Assembly (NCBI RefSeq): GCF_964204645.1
Contig: NC_134025.1
Coordinates: forward strand, 26,628,001 to 26,692,000
Length of the DNA stretch: 64,000 nucleotides
Source of the DNA: Tubulanus polymorphus
Lineage: Eukaryota > Nemertea > Palaeonemertea > Tubulaniformes > Tubulanidae
Direction of reading: 5' to 3'
Numbering within the stretch: position 1 is the first letter of the stretch; each line of letters begins with the position of its first letter. The notes below the pieces were generated by a model. That model did no database searches and had not been told where the DNA came from. It saw nothing but the letters and a program-made list of their open reading frames with translations. Shown here one piece after another: positions 1-13,900 of this stretch. The position numbers were made by a program, and so were the translations under genes.

Positions 1-1608
1 GGTTCGATCTGAGCTGACACGGCAATAGCAGCCACAAGGGGTGTTTCCAATTTTGGTACATCTGTACAGGGTTTTATGGCATCACTAGCAGGTGCTGAAG
101 GTTCAACAGATTTTTGTTCAGGGGAAACCTGCATCTCTTGTGCGGCTTCTTCTTGTTCGCTTTCACTTTTCATGCGTTTTCGAGGGCTCGCATCTTCGTC
201 CGGACCCAATTCATCTCTTTTTCGTTTGCGACTCGGTGATACGATTGGACATTCGGGTTCTTTGTCTGAAGAATCATTTACAGTCAAAGGTTTTTCTGGG
301 TCAGCACTCTGAACTGGCGACATCTTAACGGGCTCAAGCACTGGAGCATCAGTGTGGGCTGTTACTTGTACATATGGCGTTTCTTTGTTTAATACTGGTG
401 CAACACTATCTGTTTCAGTATCCATTGGTTCCTCTTTCTTATCTTCTGAGGCATCATCAGTTTTGTCTCCAGTTTCAGCAGCTTTGTCAATCTCCTCAAT
501 ATGCGCTGATTTCTTACCACGAGGTGATCTCTTTGTAGGCGATGGCGTGTTCTTTTTAGGTGAAACTGTTGCAGCCTGTCTCCCGCGTCGTCTAGGAGAA
601 GCGACAGTTTCAGTTGTTTCCATGTTTTCATCTTCGGTAGATTCAGTTACCTCAGATTGTTCATTATTTCTAGTTCTACGGGTTCTTGGTGACACCGCTT
701 TGGACTCAATGACATTTTCATCAGTTTCAGATTTCCCTTTCCGTGATCTCCCTCGCGGAGTTACATTTGGTTCTGATGTTTCTTCGATGGGTTTTTCGAG
801 TTTCTTTGCAGGGGATTTTGCTACAGGTGATGCAGCCTGTTTCCCTTTGTTCTTTGTTGGCCTGCCACGTCCTCTCAGTGACTTAACTTCCTTCACAGTT
901 TCTTCCTGCGGCTCATCTTTCTCATCCTCTGCTTCCACCTTCTCTAGTGCAGTATCATTGCGTTTATTCCTGGATGTGCGCCCACGCCCTCTTGGTGACT
1001 TCACATCTTTTTCCACTTCAGCTTCAACATGAGTATCTACAGTTATTTTCTCTAGGACAACTTTAGCCTTTCTTCCTCGGCTTGAAGCACGAACACCTAA
1101 AAAAAAAAACAGGTCGTGTTATAGATTGCGATGAGAATATAAATGCGCACACCAAAATAAAATAACATTTTAACAAACAATACCTTCATTTGTTCTAGTC
1201 TCGGTTGTAATTACTGCTGGTGATGTAACGGATGCAGGTTCCTCAGTTGTAACTACACGACGTCTTCCTCTCTTTGGTGATGGCTCTGGTCTTTCAGATG
1301 TTGGAGCATTCCTTTGAAACAAAAGTAATAAGAATTCAACTTTAATACCTTTAAATTTGAACTCAATGTGAATCTTAACGGTACAGTACAAGAATATACC
1401 TTTTAGGAGCTTCCTGGACATTAGTTGCAGTTGGAACTTGAGCTGCTTTCCTCCCACGACTTCCTTGCTTAGTACTCTCTGCTTTTACTTGTTTCTCTGA
1501 AGTGGTAGCTGCTGGCTGTTTGGATGAACCGGCCTCTCGCATACTGGTGCGAGTAACTCTTCCTTTGGCACCACCACCCCTAGACTTTGCTGAAGATCTT
1601 TTTGGCAT
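1..1608 (-). CDS. AT-hook-like basic nuclear protein, 5' part (3 exons, continues past the left edge)
   Basis: Exons on the minus strand are 1608-1400, 1311-1184 and 1096 to beyond base 1. Splice sites are GT-AG and the codon phases fit (Arg and Gly codons split across the junctions). The ATG at 1608 opens MPKRSSAKSRGGG. About 477 residues are visible, with no folded domain. The protein is rich in Lys, Arg, Ser, Pro and Glu and repeats short Ser-Pro plus Arg-Gly-Arg blocks (SPKRGRRR, SPRGRGR, LRGRGRP, TPRGRSRKG, SPRRRGR, RSPRGKK), spaced by acidic stretches. PRGRGR and RGRGRP resemble the AT-hook core that binds the minor groove of AT-rich DNA, and KRKR and RKRMK near the left edge look like nuclear localisation signals. 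A chromatin role is inferred from composition only. I do not recognise the family, and the C-terminus is outside the window. Confidence 0.7.
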
Positions 1609-2233
1609 GATGACAGTAAAAGACTATTTCAACTTCTTTCTCAGAAAAGTCAAGAACTTCCTACAAATGATACATCATTGTGAAGATGACTATGAATCTA
1701 AAAACATGAGGGTCTCGAATTCTGGTGGTGGCACAGTTTCTGTATCATTCCAATTTAATAATGCACTGAACGAGGTAAAAAAAGAGAATGATGCCCACTC
1801 GGAAGGGAACAAGAACAGAGTGACATGACAACATTAACAACCTATTTCAGTCATTACTGCACCAGACATCGGTGGATATTACGGCAAGCCAAAATCTTAG
1901 GATAATGTGGGCATATGGGTTAGTGTATTATTTTGACACCAGGTGGCCAACATAGTATTCCGACGTGCATAGCGTTAGAAACGTGATCTTGCGGAGTTTT
2001 ATGAGTTGATTCCACATCGAACACGACCAATTAGAAGAATCACAGTTGCGCCACAATTAATTTTCAGTAGCGAAGAGGTCAATCGGTCTAATTTGGTAGA
2101 AATCTACAGATTATTGCTCACCTTTTTTACAAATTACGCGGACGCCATTACAGGTCACATAAATTTGCGTATGAGGACTTATCTTTAGGTTTCAAAAATC
2201 CGTGTCCGTTTTGTTAGATTACCCGCAGGTACG
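1609..2233. other. Divergent upstream region between AT-hook gene and PIG3-like gene
   Basis: This region of about 625 bases separates two divergently transcribed genes and has no convincing coding exon. Short open frames here have no splice-supported continuation. It presumably holds both promoters; I see no clear TATA box in a fixed position for either gene. Confidence 0.4.
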
Positions 2234-4029
2234 ATGATATTTTTTGCTAATATTTTCGGCGTTTTCGTCCTGTTATACTTGATGACAAGCGTGGTATGTA
2301 TTTTGTAATTGTTGGTTATGTTGTTTGTTTCATACCTTGCTTGATCAAACGCGATAGAAAATTAAGAAAATGAATTTAAAGGATATTTACGGAAAGACTC
2401 AATCCATATTCGCTTACCAGGGTTGCTTTTAAGTTTTCCTAGGAGAAAAAGAATCGACGAGTGTCTTGTTTTCACATTTTCAGATTTCTCAACCTCCCAT
2501 AATGAAGGCTATCAATTATGCAGAGGGCCAAGGACCAGAGCACATGTCTCTGGCAGAATTTCCAGTTCCAGATTTGCGCGAGAAAGAAATCTTGATCAAA
2601 GTTTATTCTTCCGCCATCAATCGGGCAGACACATTGCAGGTGGTATTAGTAGTGAATTACTTACCGTAAGTGGTTAAGATTTTGATGTTATGTTTAAAAT
2701 GTAAGTTATTTTTCCCTTAAGCGTAAAGGTTTATATACACCACCTGAGGGACAAAGCAAAATTCTCGGACTTGAAGCTACAGGGAAGGTCATTAAACTGT
2801 CATCAGACTGTTCTGATAAGTGGAAAGTTGGAGATCGTGTTATGGTATTAGTTGCAGGTACTATTGTCAAATGTATCAGTCTTAATTACAGCATTCAAAC
2901 AAGCTAAGATTAAGTTTTGATATCTAGATGAATTGTTATAGGTGGTGGAAATGCTGAATATGTGGCAGCCCATGAAGATCATTTGATGCCTGTACCAAAA
3001 GGCTGGAAATTCAACGATGCAGCTGCAATCCCTGAAGTCTGGATTACTGCTTATCAACTAATATTCACTGAAGGTTGGTTATCACTTAAGTGTTACTGCT
3101 AGAAACTGCTTTTGAAGAATTATGATGTCAAATGTTTCTGATTGACAGGTCAGTTTCAACCGGGCGATTCTGTGTTAATTCATGCCGGTGGAAGTGGAGT
3201 AGGTACAGCTGCTACTCAACTAGTGTCCATATGGGGTGGTGTACCCATTGTCACTGCTGGATCACAATCCAAATTAGATAAAGCTAAAAGTCTTGGTGCT
3301 GCTGCATGTTACAACTATAAAGAGGGCAACTTTGATGATAAAGTCTTGAATTTCACTCAAGGTTCGCTATGATTTTGGTCTAGGCCTACTTGATTTTAAA
3401 ATCTTTCATCAAACTTATGTATGGAAAGTACTGATGACTCTTGAATAAATTCTGAAATATCTTTTTTGATAGGTAAGGGAGTTAGGATGATATTAGATTG
3501 TGTTGGTGGATCGTTTTGTGAGCAAAATGCTCGATGTATTGGAATCGAAGGAAGATGGATGCTTTATGGCCTTTTAGGTGTGTGTGTGATTCACAATCAT
3601 TTGAAATGGAAATTGTCTGCTGTTGCAAAAGTGAAAAAGAAAATATCCATTTGCTTCTTTTATAGGTGGCCGTTCGGTAAATGGTAATCTATTTTCATCT
3701 ATTTTACGGAAACGTGTCAACTTAAGAGGATCCACTCTACGTGCAAGAAATATTGAGGTATTTTTGAGATAGAAAATGCACTATGTAATTGTTTACTGAA
3801 AGCTTATTGTCATGTACGGTACTTTTACTTTCAGTATAAAGCATCATTGATTAAATCGTTCACTCAATCCGTCTTGCCTCTGTTTGAAAGCGGTGATCTC
3901 GGCGTTGTTGTCGATTCTGTATTTCCACTTGAAAAACTTGGCGACGCTCATAAAAAGATGGAATCAAACTTGAATGTAGGAAAAATTATAATACAAGTGC
4001 AATCTGAGGATGAGCATGATGAACTATGA
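2234..4029 (+). CDS. TP53I3: TP53I3/PIG3-like NAD(P)H quinone oxidoreductase (zinc-free MDR family)
   Basis: Coding exons are 2502(2484)-2639, 2722-2857, 2942-3073, 3149-3361, 3473-3577, 3666-3757 and 3835-4029, all GT-AG and in phase. From the ATG at 2502 the protein is 336 residues, close to human TP53I3 (332). It has the MDR Rossmann motif HAGGSGVGTAATQL, a following VTAGSQSKLDKAKSLGA that should bind NADPH, the substrate-domain signature INRADTLQR, and a C-terminal NVGKIII strand. Zinc ligands of alcohol dehydrogenases are absent, as in the quinone reductase branch. The family reduces quinones with NADPH. A possible extra first exon, 2234-2293 with a good GTATGT donor, would join in frame and add 26 residues with a hydrophobic start (MIFFANIFGVFVLLYLM). 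Family length favours the 2502 start. AATAAA lies at 4178. Confidence 0.9.
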
Positions 4030-5155
4030 TAAAGCTTTAGTCGTTTGTCTGTCTATTAGTACCTCCTTGATACGCCTAACCCTGCCTGCCGCTCTCCAGG
4101 ATAAGTTTATTGATCTCCGAGTGATCGAAATTGTGCTTCAGTCTCTAGTCGTAGATTTGTGTTGTTCATTTGTTGTGAATAAAGATATCATTTGCTATTC
4201 ATATTTAGATTCAAAAGGAATCGTTTTTTATTTCATTTTGGGGATGTGGTTCTAATTGAGTTTTACGAGAGGCCGTTCAGAGCTATGGACATCTACTAGG
4301 AGATGCTGCCACATGCAGTAGTGGCTCATTTGTGAATCAAAAGTTTTTTGCAGTTACGACAACGCTAATCACGAACCTGAAACCTTGAAACAAAAAAACA
4401 TTTCATATTAGTAATTCTTATTGAAATTGGTCTTCCTAATGATAAAATTTAGTATATATTATGATTTGTATTATTAAATTGATGATGATAACAGCTTACT
4501 TTATTTCATACCAACGTCGCATCAGTAATGAATTTTACTTTTTTGTCAACTGGGGATCTTGAAACGTTTGACAGCTGTCAAAATTTCAAAATAAACAAAT
4601 CGAGCACGTGGAAGTCAAAAATGTCACTGAGTTCAGAAAACCGGTTGTTGTAGCATGAGTGTGTTGAAAACTAACTTGATGGTCATGTAATAAGAATTTA
4701 CGATATAGTGCCAAAGGCATCGTTGGATCTACGCAGGTTTAATTCTGAAGATAAAAAGGTACGTTTCATTCGTATACCTAAGCGTGATTTAACTGGCCTC
4801 TGTCTACCTTGGAGTAATTCAGTCTGATTGCGCCAAGGTCTAATGAAATGGAGGCTCTTTTTCAAAAACGGGAACGTGTCCTTAAGAATAATTGTGGGTT
4901 ACCAAATGCTCCCTTCTGCATTATTCAACTAGGCCGTGTTTCCAAAACGTTTAAATTGAATTTCCTTCAACAATTGCAGTGGTTTCAAATAACGAAAACC
5001 GGACGATTTGAGACGTTTTTGGATATGCGATTCTCTGAAATAATACTCTTCAATCGCATATAGCACCAACTACTTAACGCCTGACCTGCTTTACTTTTCC
5101 TTGTTTATCATAAGCTAAAAATCCTTTTCAATTTTTTACATATTTCAGCGAAAAA
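4030..5155. other. Intergenic region
   Basis: It starts with the PIG3-like 3' UTR (AATAAA at 4178). The rest holds no exon I can support. The last 50 bases are pyrimidine-rich and end in a CAG just before the next ATG, so an untranslated first exon of the next gene may lie here. Confidence 0.4.
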
Positions 5156-7897
5156 ATGTCCTTACATAGACAAAGCGCAAGTTATCCAACAGTGTGCGAA
5201 GTAAATTACGATTATTTTATCGAGGAAGATGAAAGAATCACACCATTTAGACTTCCATCTGCCCAACTGAAACATCATAAATATCAAAATGATGATTTTC
5301 GTTGGGCCTATTCACGTTTTAGCGATGATTCAATCATCAATCATTACAGACAGAATTTATCAACACGAATGTCTGATCACCATCTTCCACCTCCACCTGC
5401 ATATCATGTAAGCATCACCTTACCCACCAAAACAAGTTGAGAATCTGTCAGACTAGGAATGACGCGAATCCAAAAACTCACTCTCGGATGTGCAAATACC
5501 GGACCAAGCGGAATATTTTTTACTTTCAGGCAAGGTGTACAACATCACTTGGTTATTTGAATCAAGGTAATCGCTCACCTGAGAGATGTCGAACATCATA
5601 TCATTTACTTTTATCTGATGAGGAAACTGAACCCAACCGATCACTGCCCAGTATTCAAACACCATTAAATCAAAACAGCTCAAAGTTGAAATGGGTTGAA
5701 CCACTTGGGCAATGGATGGAGGAAGTGAGTTAAAACTTTGAAATCAGAAAATAAATTATATCTGAAAAGTGCAAAGACACTTCAAACCTATACCACGCTC
5801 TTGATAGGCTGCGTAACAATTCACAGTCTCAGTGTTCAATACCATACTGACATAAATCGTGGATTCACTGTCAAATTTCAATCATGGACTCTTAGAGTCC
5901 TGTTTCAATCAACTCCTGCGTTCTAACTATGAGTCCTAAGCGTGAACTAAGATTTTCTTATCTAATTATGAAATATATAACTGATCACCAAATGTATTGA
6001 CAACTTAGTATCATAATTCAGACAACGGTGAAACTATGGGTATACCACCTTTATCCTGAATGAAAGAGTAAATATCTTGAGAGTAAACATATCTCCCAGA
6101 ATAAATACATATAATTCATGAGTTTGTTCTGGTAGCAACACGTAACAATTACTAAAAGGTTCCAAATACATTTCAAATCAAATATTCAAATTGTAAGATA
6201 TTCAGTTAGAGTACATGAAATACATGTACGTAAAATCATGAAACGCTTTAGCTCAGATTTCAGCGTTGTTAAAAATGTGATAGGCTTATACCTCAGATCG
6301 TAGTATAAAGAATGTCTGGATTTCTCCCGAAAATACGTGTATGGCATTCGCTACATTCTGGACCACCGCCATTACTGCAGAAGAATTCGCTGTTAGCAGA
6401 AAAAGCTAGGAAAAACCGTGAGATCATAAGATTTCCACCGATAAAAGGCTTGAAATCTTCAAAATCTCCAAAAAGCTCATCTTCAGCCCCGAATCTCACA
6501 CTATTAGGGCGAAGCACAGGTCTATCATCTATCTCAGACCAACAGGATAACACTTCGGATATAGGTGATGATAAGATGCCCACAAATGATAAGGATAAAG
6601 AAATATCAAGAAGATGGAGTAACAGAAATGACGAGTTTATTGGAATGAGTGAGGATAAAAGTTTCCTCGGTACATATGATGGCGATGAATGTTTTTCAAT
6701 CGAATTTCATCATCAGTGCGATGAATGTGAAGAATATGAAAATTGTTTAGATTGTCATAACAACTTTAAACCAGTATTAGACCGGAGTTGGGCTTCTCTT
6801 CATTCTGCAAATTCGCGCAGTGATAGAAAATTATCTCATGTTATACCGTTTTTGAATGATAAGGACCGAGACGAATCAACATGTTTTGACTCCCCGCCGT
6901 CGGTGACAAACTGGGAACCAATTAATGAAGGATATATTTCTGCTGATTTTCACAGATTCAGTCCTCAAAACTCAGCTGATTCTGATGATGAGGTGGGTTA
7001 CGGATAATTTGGTTACATATTTCTTAATTCTTATCACAGATGATACTTCATAAACCCTTACATATGACCTTTCTTGTGAAATGAAACTGACTCTTGCATA
7101 TCTTAGAATTGAGAACCATCCACGATAAATTAGACTTGAAAGTCCAATGAACTGAATGGGTTGAATAAGTAATCTGTCGTTAGGAAGATATCAATTATGA
7201 ACCATTCAGAACTTGGAGGTTGAATCTATCGAATACTGAATTGAAATATTTCATTATCGAAAAATCAATCGTTATTATCACGCGTGACAATATGAAACCG
7301 ATGAAAACCGATTCAAAATACTCTCTAATTGGTATTATTATATTCCCCTGGGAACTTCATTCAATCGTTTCCCATGAAGAAAACCACCAAGTTGAAGGCA
7401 GTAACAGTTTCTAGATCGAATGAAATGGAGAAAATTGATTTTTGCTGAGGTATTAAAGCGTGATATCAGCTGAGAATCGCTAGTTATGTGACAGGCTTCA
7501 TAATTTCGGAATTAAATCATTTTGATATTCGCACGAGAAAACGCTATCTAGAACTTGCTTGGCTTCACTACTGACACTATTTGATGGCTAAATTACTGTC
7601 TGGATTCAACAAATACGTTTATAATTGACGGACTGCATCTATATAACACTGGGCTTATTTTATTCATTGCTGAAAATCATTGATATTGAATGCTAAGCTA
7701 ATCACCTCTTTTTATGTTCAAAGAACCTCTTCAAAAGCGACAATTTTCATTTCCAGTTGTATTCGGAATTTCTCAGGAAATGGCCGTTTCTATTTCGAGT
7801 TGTTTTTATCGCAACAAAAGAACTGCACTTGCTGATTGAATGTAGTTGCGTGCGTTTCGATGATTATTGTCAATGGAGGATTACCCAAAAACCATAG
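5156..7897 (+). CDS. Unrecognised protein, N-terminal exons of a long plus-strand locus
   Basis: Exons are 5156-5407, 5530-5724, 6381-6992 and possibly 7757-7897. All junctions are GT-AG and fall between codons. The ATG at 5156 follows a CAG acceptor-like tract. The first exon is rich in Asp, Tyr and His; the third is Ser-rich and acidic and holds a CDECEEYENCLDCHNN cluster with four Cys, possibly metal-binding. The fourth exon follows a strong TTTCCAG acceptor, reads LYSEFLRKWPFLFRVVF onward, and meets TAG at 7895. If the third exon instead reads through its donor, translation stops at 7005-7007 (357 residues). I recognise no domain. Composition and phase suggest real exons of a rapidly evolving protein; whether this is a gene of its own or the 5' part of the next one is open. 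Confidence 0.5.
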
Positions 7898-7958
7898 AGA
7901 CAGTAAGCTTATTGAATTGTCTTCACATGTATCTATGGAATTGATTTATTAACTGTAG

Positions 7959-10900
7959 GATGGCGAGTAATTCCAGAGAAAACCAACAAAATGCTCACGT
8001 ATATTGGTCAAATATTGCTTTAGCGGTACGGACTGGACAGGGCGCTTACAGGTATATCGATGCATATACAACTGGACAAAGAAACAGTTACTCAAATCTC
8101 AGTCGAGCAAATAATTTTAGAACTTCATCGTCAAAAAAATATTTATCAGTGCAACTTTTACAAGCATTTCCGACACTTACCTCGAATGAAACATCATCAT
8201 ACAGAAACAGTGGATTAACGACGAGGAAAGATAAGAAAAACAATGCACCGGTATCATCATCGATTAATTTTGTCCATAAATCTGCATCTTTAGTTAAAAT
8301 GCCAAATGCAATGGAAGAAATTAATGCGGATAGCAATTTAAAGAATTGGTGGCCATTTTTGAGGATACTTATAAAGCAAAAGGAATTCTACAAGCGTAAA
8401 CAGCCAAGTTTTTCATTGGAAGGGCACAGTATGCTGGCATTGCCTCAAATTAAACATGATGTCCCATCAGTGGTTGAATCTTCATACATTTACAGACAAA
8501 AGTGGAGGACAAATTTGAGAAAGTTAAAAACTGCTTCTACAGTAGTTCCAGCTACGAATTCGGGGTTCTCGAAATACCATCCTCCTAAATCAACCCATGA
8601 ACATTCGTCCTCAGAAGAAACAGGGCTGGGTTGTCTAACCCTTACACTCGAGGGTTTTGATGTTAAGAAAGTCATACTTCAGAAAAAGGTAATTAATTAA
8701 CTGTTCGATCGAGAACATTTTCTTTGCAAATTTTCTCTGTTCGCTCGTTTGATATGATACACACAATAGAAACCGTATATATTTCGGTGCATTAAAAATG
8801 AATGCGTATTGATTATAAAAATGAATCCTGTTTATATCTTTATATCATTCGAATATTCTTATATATTGTTTAATATAGACAAGAGCTATATGCAACGTAA
8901 TAGGCGTCATTCATTTGGAACATTCACTTTCTTCAACGGTGAACACACCGAGGGACACCCGCACCTCTAGTTCAATCTTAAACAATTAATACCGATATCA
9001 TACCTGCTGGGCATTTCTGTGACCCGATTATACAGTCTTTTAACACGTTATTGAAGGGGTTTTCATCAAATTACAGTTATCCTAGCACCTTTCTTATACT
9101 CGATTAATTTGTGATTTCACTTATAGCCAATGAGGTCCAATTTGTATATCGTGGGAAACTTAACACATTTTTCTTCTTAAAGCTTCATATGTTGTTATTG
9201 CCGTTAAGGCTTCTGCGGATAATGGTTTTTAAGACACCATTGCGCTGGATTTCTTGCAAATTAGTGTTGACATTTGAGCTTTTGACTCAATAATCTCTAC
9301 AATTCTCTCTGAGTCCGACTGTTTACAGTCGATTGATTTTTTGATTCAATGGAAAGTGAACTAAATTTGATGTTATGATCATCTATTGCTGCAGGTGCGA
9401 TTAATGGATGGTACAATATAGAACACTAATTAAACAGTAGAATACTTAACTGAAAGGATACTTTCCATAACTGGTTAAAACATTCTGCTATGTGTACATA
9501 TTAATGAACAGGATACACACTTGAAATTGGACCCTGAGGAAATGGCCGGACTAATTCATTTAGTCTACTATTCACCTGATGAATAAGTAATTTTGATTAG
9601 AAAGGCGTTTTACTTTCTTCAGTGTCAGTGTGTAATCGCCCGAAAGAGACTTTTAGACGAAGTTAATTCAAAGTTTCAAGTGGCGAATGCGTATTTGACC
9701 TGAATTCTGAGATTATTTAATCAAAATGTCAACTAACAGATCATAAAGTAAAAATGTCGGAATTTGATTTTTTATGACTATATAAGGTATATATCGCACA
9801 GAGGTAACAGTTGTTATCGAAGTTGGGTTTTGAATCGATTTGAAGGATTCCATTAATATTTCCTCCAAATGTATAAACCTAATACACCAATGTGACAGGA
9901 CAGGAGATGAATTGAAAGGATTATCAGATGTGCTACGTGGATGGATAATGATAGTCTCATAGACAGTTTCGTGGTATACCGGCTTAATCTACACGACGAC
10001 AGGAAATTGTTTCGTGCAAAAAAGATTCAGCGATTATGGCAACCGAAAAGAAGATCCGGATGTATTCAGAAGATCGTGAAGAACAAAGTTTTACGCAGGT
10101 TATACCATTGAATTTATTAACCACAGAAAATCAACGTGATTTAATGACCGCTGATAGAGATTCAATCGAAATTCTACAACGATTATGCACTGAAACTAGT
10201 ATTGATATTTACACATATTTCAAAGTTGATTGTAATCGAGAGATAAATACTCCGTATTCGGTACTGCCTTGTGGGCATCATATTCATGGAATTTGTAAAG
10301 AACAACTTCATAATCCGGATGAAAATAAACTTTTACCGGCCATCGTTCAGTGTCGGGAAGACACCGCTATTCCTCAACTTGCGTTTAAAAAGAAAGAGAA
10401 AACGTCGTCTCAATTATTACAGCTTCCAGAATCCCAAAAACAACTTGTCTATAAATGGTGGCCATCAATGAAAAAGGTAGCGGTATGTATCTATTAAGGT
10501 TGCTTTAGTTTTTATGAGTATTTAGTCTCGGAGCACATTTAAGTTAGGCCAAATTAATTTCTAAGCGATTTGAATTGAATGGTTACTTGGAATTCAAACA
10601 GATTATAACAGAAATAATCATGTGAGTTTAGGCGTATGATATCAATAAGGTATAACCAGTGAGATCTTGAAATTCTGTCAAACACTCTTACAGTTTTGTA
10701 GCGAGACAATTTTCTCCTTTATTTGACTCATTTTCCTTTCATTTCTATTACAATCTGCAAGTAGCGTTTAGTAAGAAAAGAATCATTGCATTGTCAGGTT
10801 TACAGGTGAAATCCTTTCACTTTAAACATTTCCCAATAACCTGTTTATGGTTGTCGTTGCACTGCATGACAGAACTGTCATTCATTTCAGTGTCAATAAA

Positions 10901-13900
10901 ACCAAAAGCCTTTTTTCTAGTGTGTAAAAGGAATTTTTATTTGCGACACGGCAAAGTTTCGAGATCTCCAAATTTGTGAATAAATGTTGAAATGACTATA
11001 TAGGTCATTCTTAAGAATACAAAAACAAGTACGATCAACCTGAAAAACCATTCCAAATATTTCGACAAAATCTATTCTATGCTACGACCACAACTTGAAA
11101 TCACTTAGTTTATCTGTATTTAGGATTACTGGCATCTCTGTTTTCCACTCGGTCAATGTCTAACAAAGAAATCATTTACGCTTTGGTGAAGATCAATTGT
11201 AGAAACCGAGGAAAACTACTGAATCATATAAATTGACAGGTCAATTTATGAATTGATACATAAATGTTACATAGGTGTCGTAGATGTAATTGTTACAGAG
11301 GTGAACTGTGTGTTAAACATTTCGACGATACATCAAGTGTTCACCACAATGACATCAATGTATATATATATTACTTTTAGAGGTGTTCAATAACGCAGGT
11401 CTACATATTTCCTGATGATATGTCAATTTTTGTAACATTTCCTCGATCTGGTTGCGGTAAGGTTAAGCAAATATGTTATAATATCGAAAAATTAGCCACA
11501 TTTTCTCTAGCTCAGCAATTACAGGTAGAATTGTTGCCTGGAAACTGCGGTGTAATGTTTTATGGCCAGTCGTTAGTTTTATTTGCTTTTATTTTACGTT
11601 TATTAATTATGTGGCTGTTTAATTGTGTGTACACGTGACTGTGGTAGTTGTCTGATATTGCTAGCGCTTGGTTAATCACCGAATGAAGTAGGGATAATGG
11701 ATAGATCATGTTTTCTAGACAGACATCATTGATGTGCCCGTCTATATCAAACGCGATTTATGATGCATGCGCATGCCAGGACTGCATCATCTCGCCCGCG
11801 GTTATTCTATTTCAAAAATCATTCATAAATCAATCAAAGATATTCCGTCAGAATTAAAAAAAAGGTTTAATTATGTATGGCTAGAAGGCTTGGAAGAGTC
11901 AACAAAAAATGTCAGTGGGATGCATTGAACAAAAGAGCTGGAACTTGTTGAAATGAGGAATACCTTTCGTCGTTGCGTTTGTATTCGTGAATATTTGACT
12001 ATAGTTTTTCATTTCTATCAATAACGTAAAATAATTTCTTTCCACGTGTTTTTCAGACACAGAACCCAGTTCCTTATTTGTCGTTCATCAATAATCCGAC
12101 ATTTTTCGATCGGGGAATTCACAGTGAAGGGGTACGTAGTTGAATAATCTTGATCAAGTGGAATGCATGTTTCAATCAACGTTACTTTGATTTAGAGACC
12201 TATCAGTATTTTCCTCCTAGCTATGATTTTTCATTTTCCTTGTCATTCTCCTTCTATGTAATTAGTGTAACGCAAGCTTTGTTTCGTCAAGTAGACTCTG
12301 CCTGGTAAATTGGTGCCTTGTAAATTGGTAAATTTTAAACAGCACCCAATAAGGCCGAGTCTACTGTATCCTTTTAAAGCTTGACTGAAGCAGTTACTTT
12401 ATATGGAGCTCTGCCTTTATACATATATCATATATATTTTTTGTGTGTAGGACCTTTTAGATCGGTCAGCTCCACCTATTGACCATTATTGTGATCGATT
12501 TATTCCACCTATTGAACCCTGTGAACGCTTCCTTTCCCATATGCACCTATTTGATCACTCTGCTCCAAATAAAGACGAATTACGTAAGCAGGTAAGATAT
12601 GATCATTCAAATACTTAGCATTTTAAATCATTGAAACAGCAATTTGCCTCTTCACTTCTTGAGACATTTAGCTACTAAGCTACCTTACCTTTTATATCTC
12701 AGTATCTCAATGGGTCTGCTCCAGAGAAATTTGCAATTGCGTGTCATATAAGGCATTAATTATTTAGATGTACAAGATTGAATTGGGCTTTTTTTCATAC
12801 GCATGCTGGATTACTATCAATTATGGACCTTATTCCAAGATCATTAAAAATTTCAAAAATTATCATCACATTTCAGGTAAAAATCTGTATAATTTCATTT
12901 TCTTCGATGTAATTTTTCATCATGAATGAATATTTTCTTTTTGTAAGAAACAAGAAGCGAATACGAAAAGAAAAGCCGCTTCATCATTACGCATAGAACC
13001 GAAGAAAGAACCCACAAAACGTGTCCTACCTTTACCTGCTTCACTTAGAAAACCAAAACGTACGTCAAATTTAGATTCGATTTCCAATTATCAATGATAA
13101 TCTCTATCATTTCTCATTGTCGTAACTGTTTATTCGTAGCTCTTAAGAAGAGGGAAGAAGTAGTACTACAAGAACCTCATGCTAAGTCACCCAGTCCCCC
13201 ACTACCCGAACCTGATCTTACGGAAGGTAAATATGATTAAAACCGCAAATCGAAAATCAAGTTGAAAAGCGATGTTTCAATCTAAATGTGGTTATATATT
13301 CTCAGCTTTGAGGGCAGATTTTCTGAAAAGATTCGGTAATGATGGTATTCAATTTACGGAAAATTCAAACGTAACATTTCAAAGTTATTGCCGTGCACGC
13401 ACTAGTGTCTCATTGCCCGAACAACCTGCTCCTAAAGGTAAGTCAGTGATTGCTTCTTCAAACGGTATCTAACGATTTGATCGTATGATCGGTTACATTG
13501 TATAGAAAAGAGTTGCATGCATTACCGATATGTTAAGCATACATTTGATCGTTTCCAATTTATTATGAACTCTTTAGGGAAGCGCAAACTTAAATCAAGT
13601 GAGTTTCTCTTTCATGCATGTCTCAGACCTACTGTTTAGTTATAGTTAGTAGGAACGATGTTTTTGCATGCCACCAGTTTACATCAGTCCCATCTTTTAT
13701 TTATTACTTTCTCATTTATATCTCGCGTAAGGATAAGTTTTCTTTGATAGTTTTTGAGAACTTTTGGGCGCAGTAATATGAAATACATTTAATTTCTCCT
13801 GATATTCTAAGGCTCTGTCGAAGTCAAATGCATAATATTTTTGATGACAAATTTCCAGATTTCACCCTGCCAGTTACTTCGGTTACATCCTCCGTAACTG

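Noticed and set aside
352-1032. Plus-strand 226-residue Ser-rich open frame
   Set aside because: It is antisense to the AT-hook exon, whose minus-strand frame is continued by splice sites and has the meaningful composition.
10250-10320. RING or B-box zinc finger in LPCGHHIHGICKEQL
   Set aside because: Too few correctly spaced Cys/His residues for either fold; a chance resemblance cannot be excluded.
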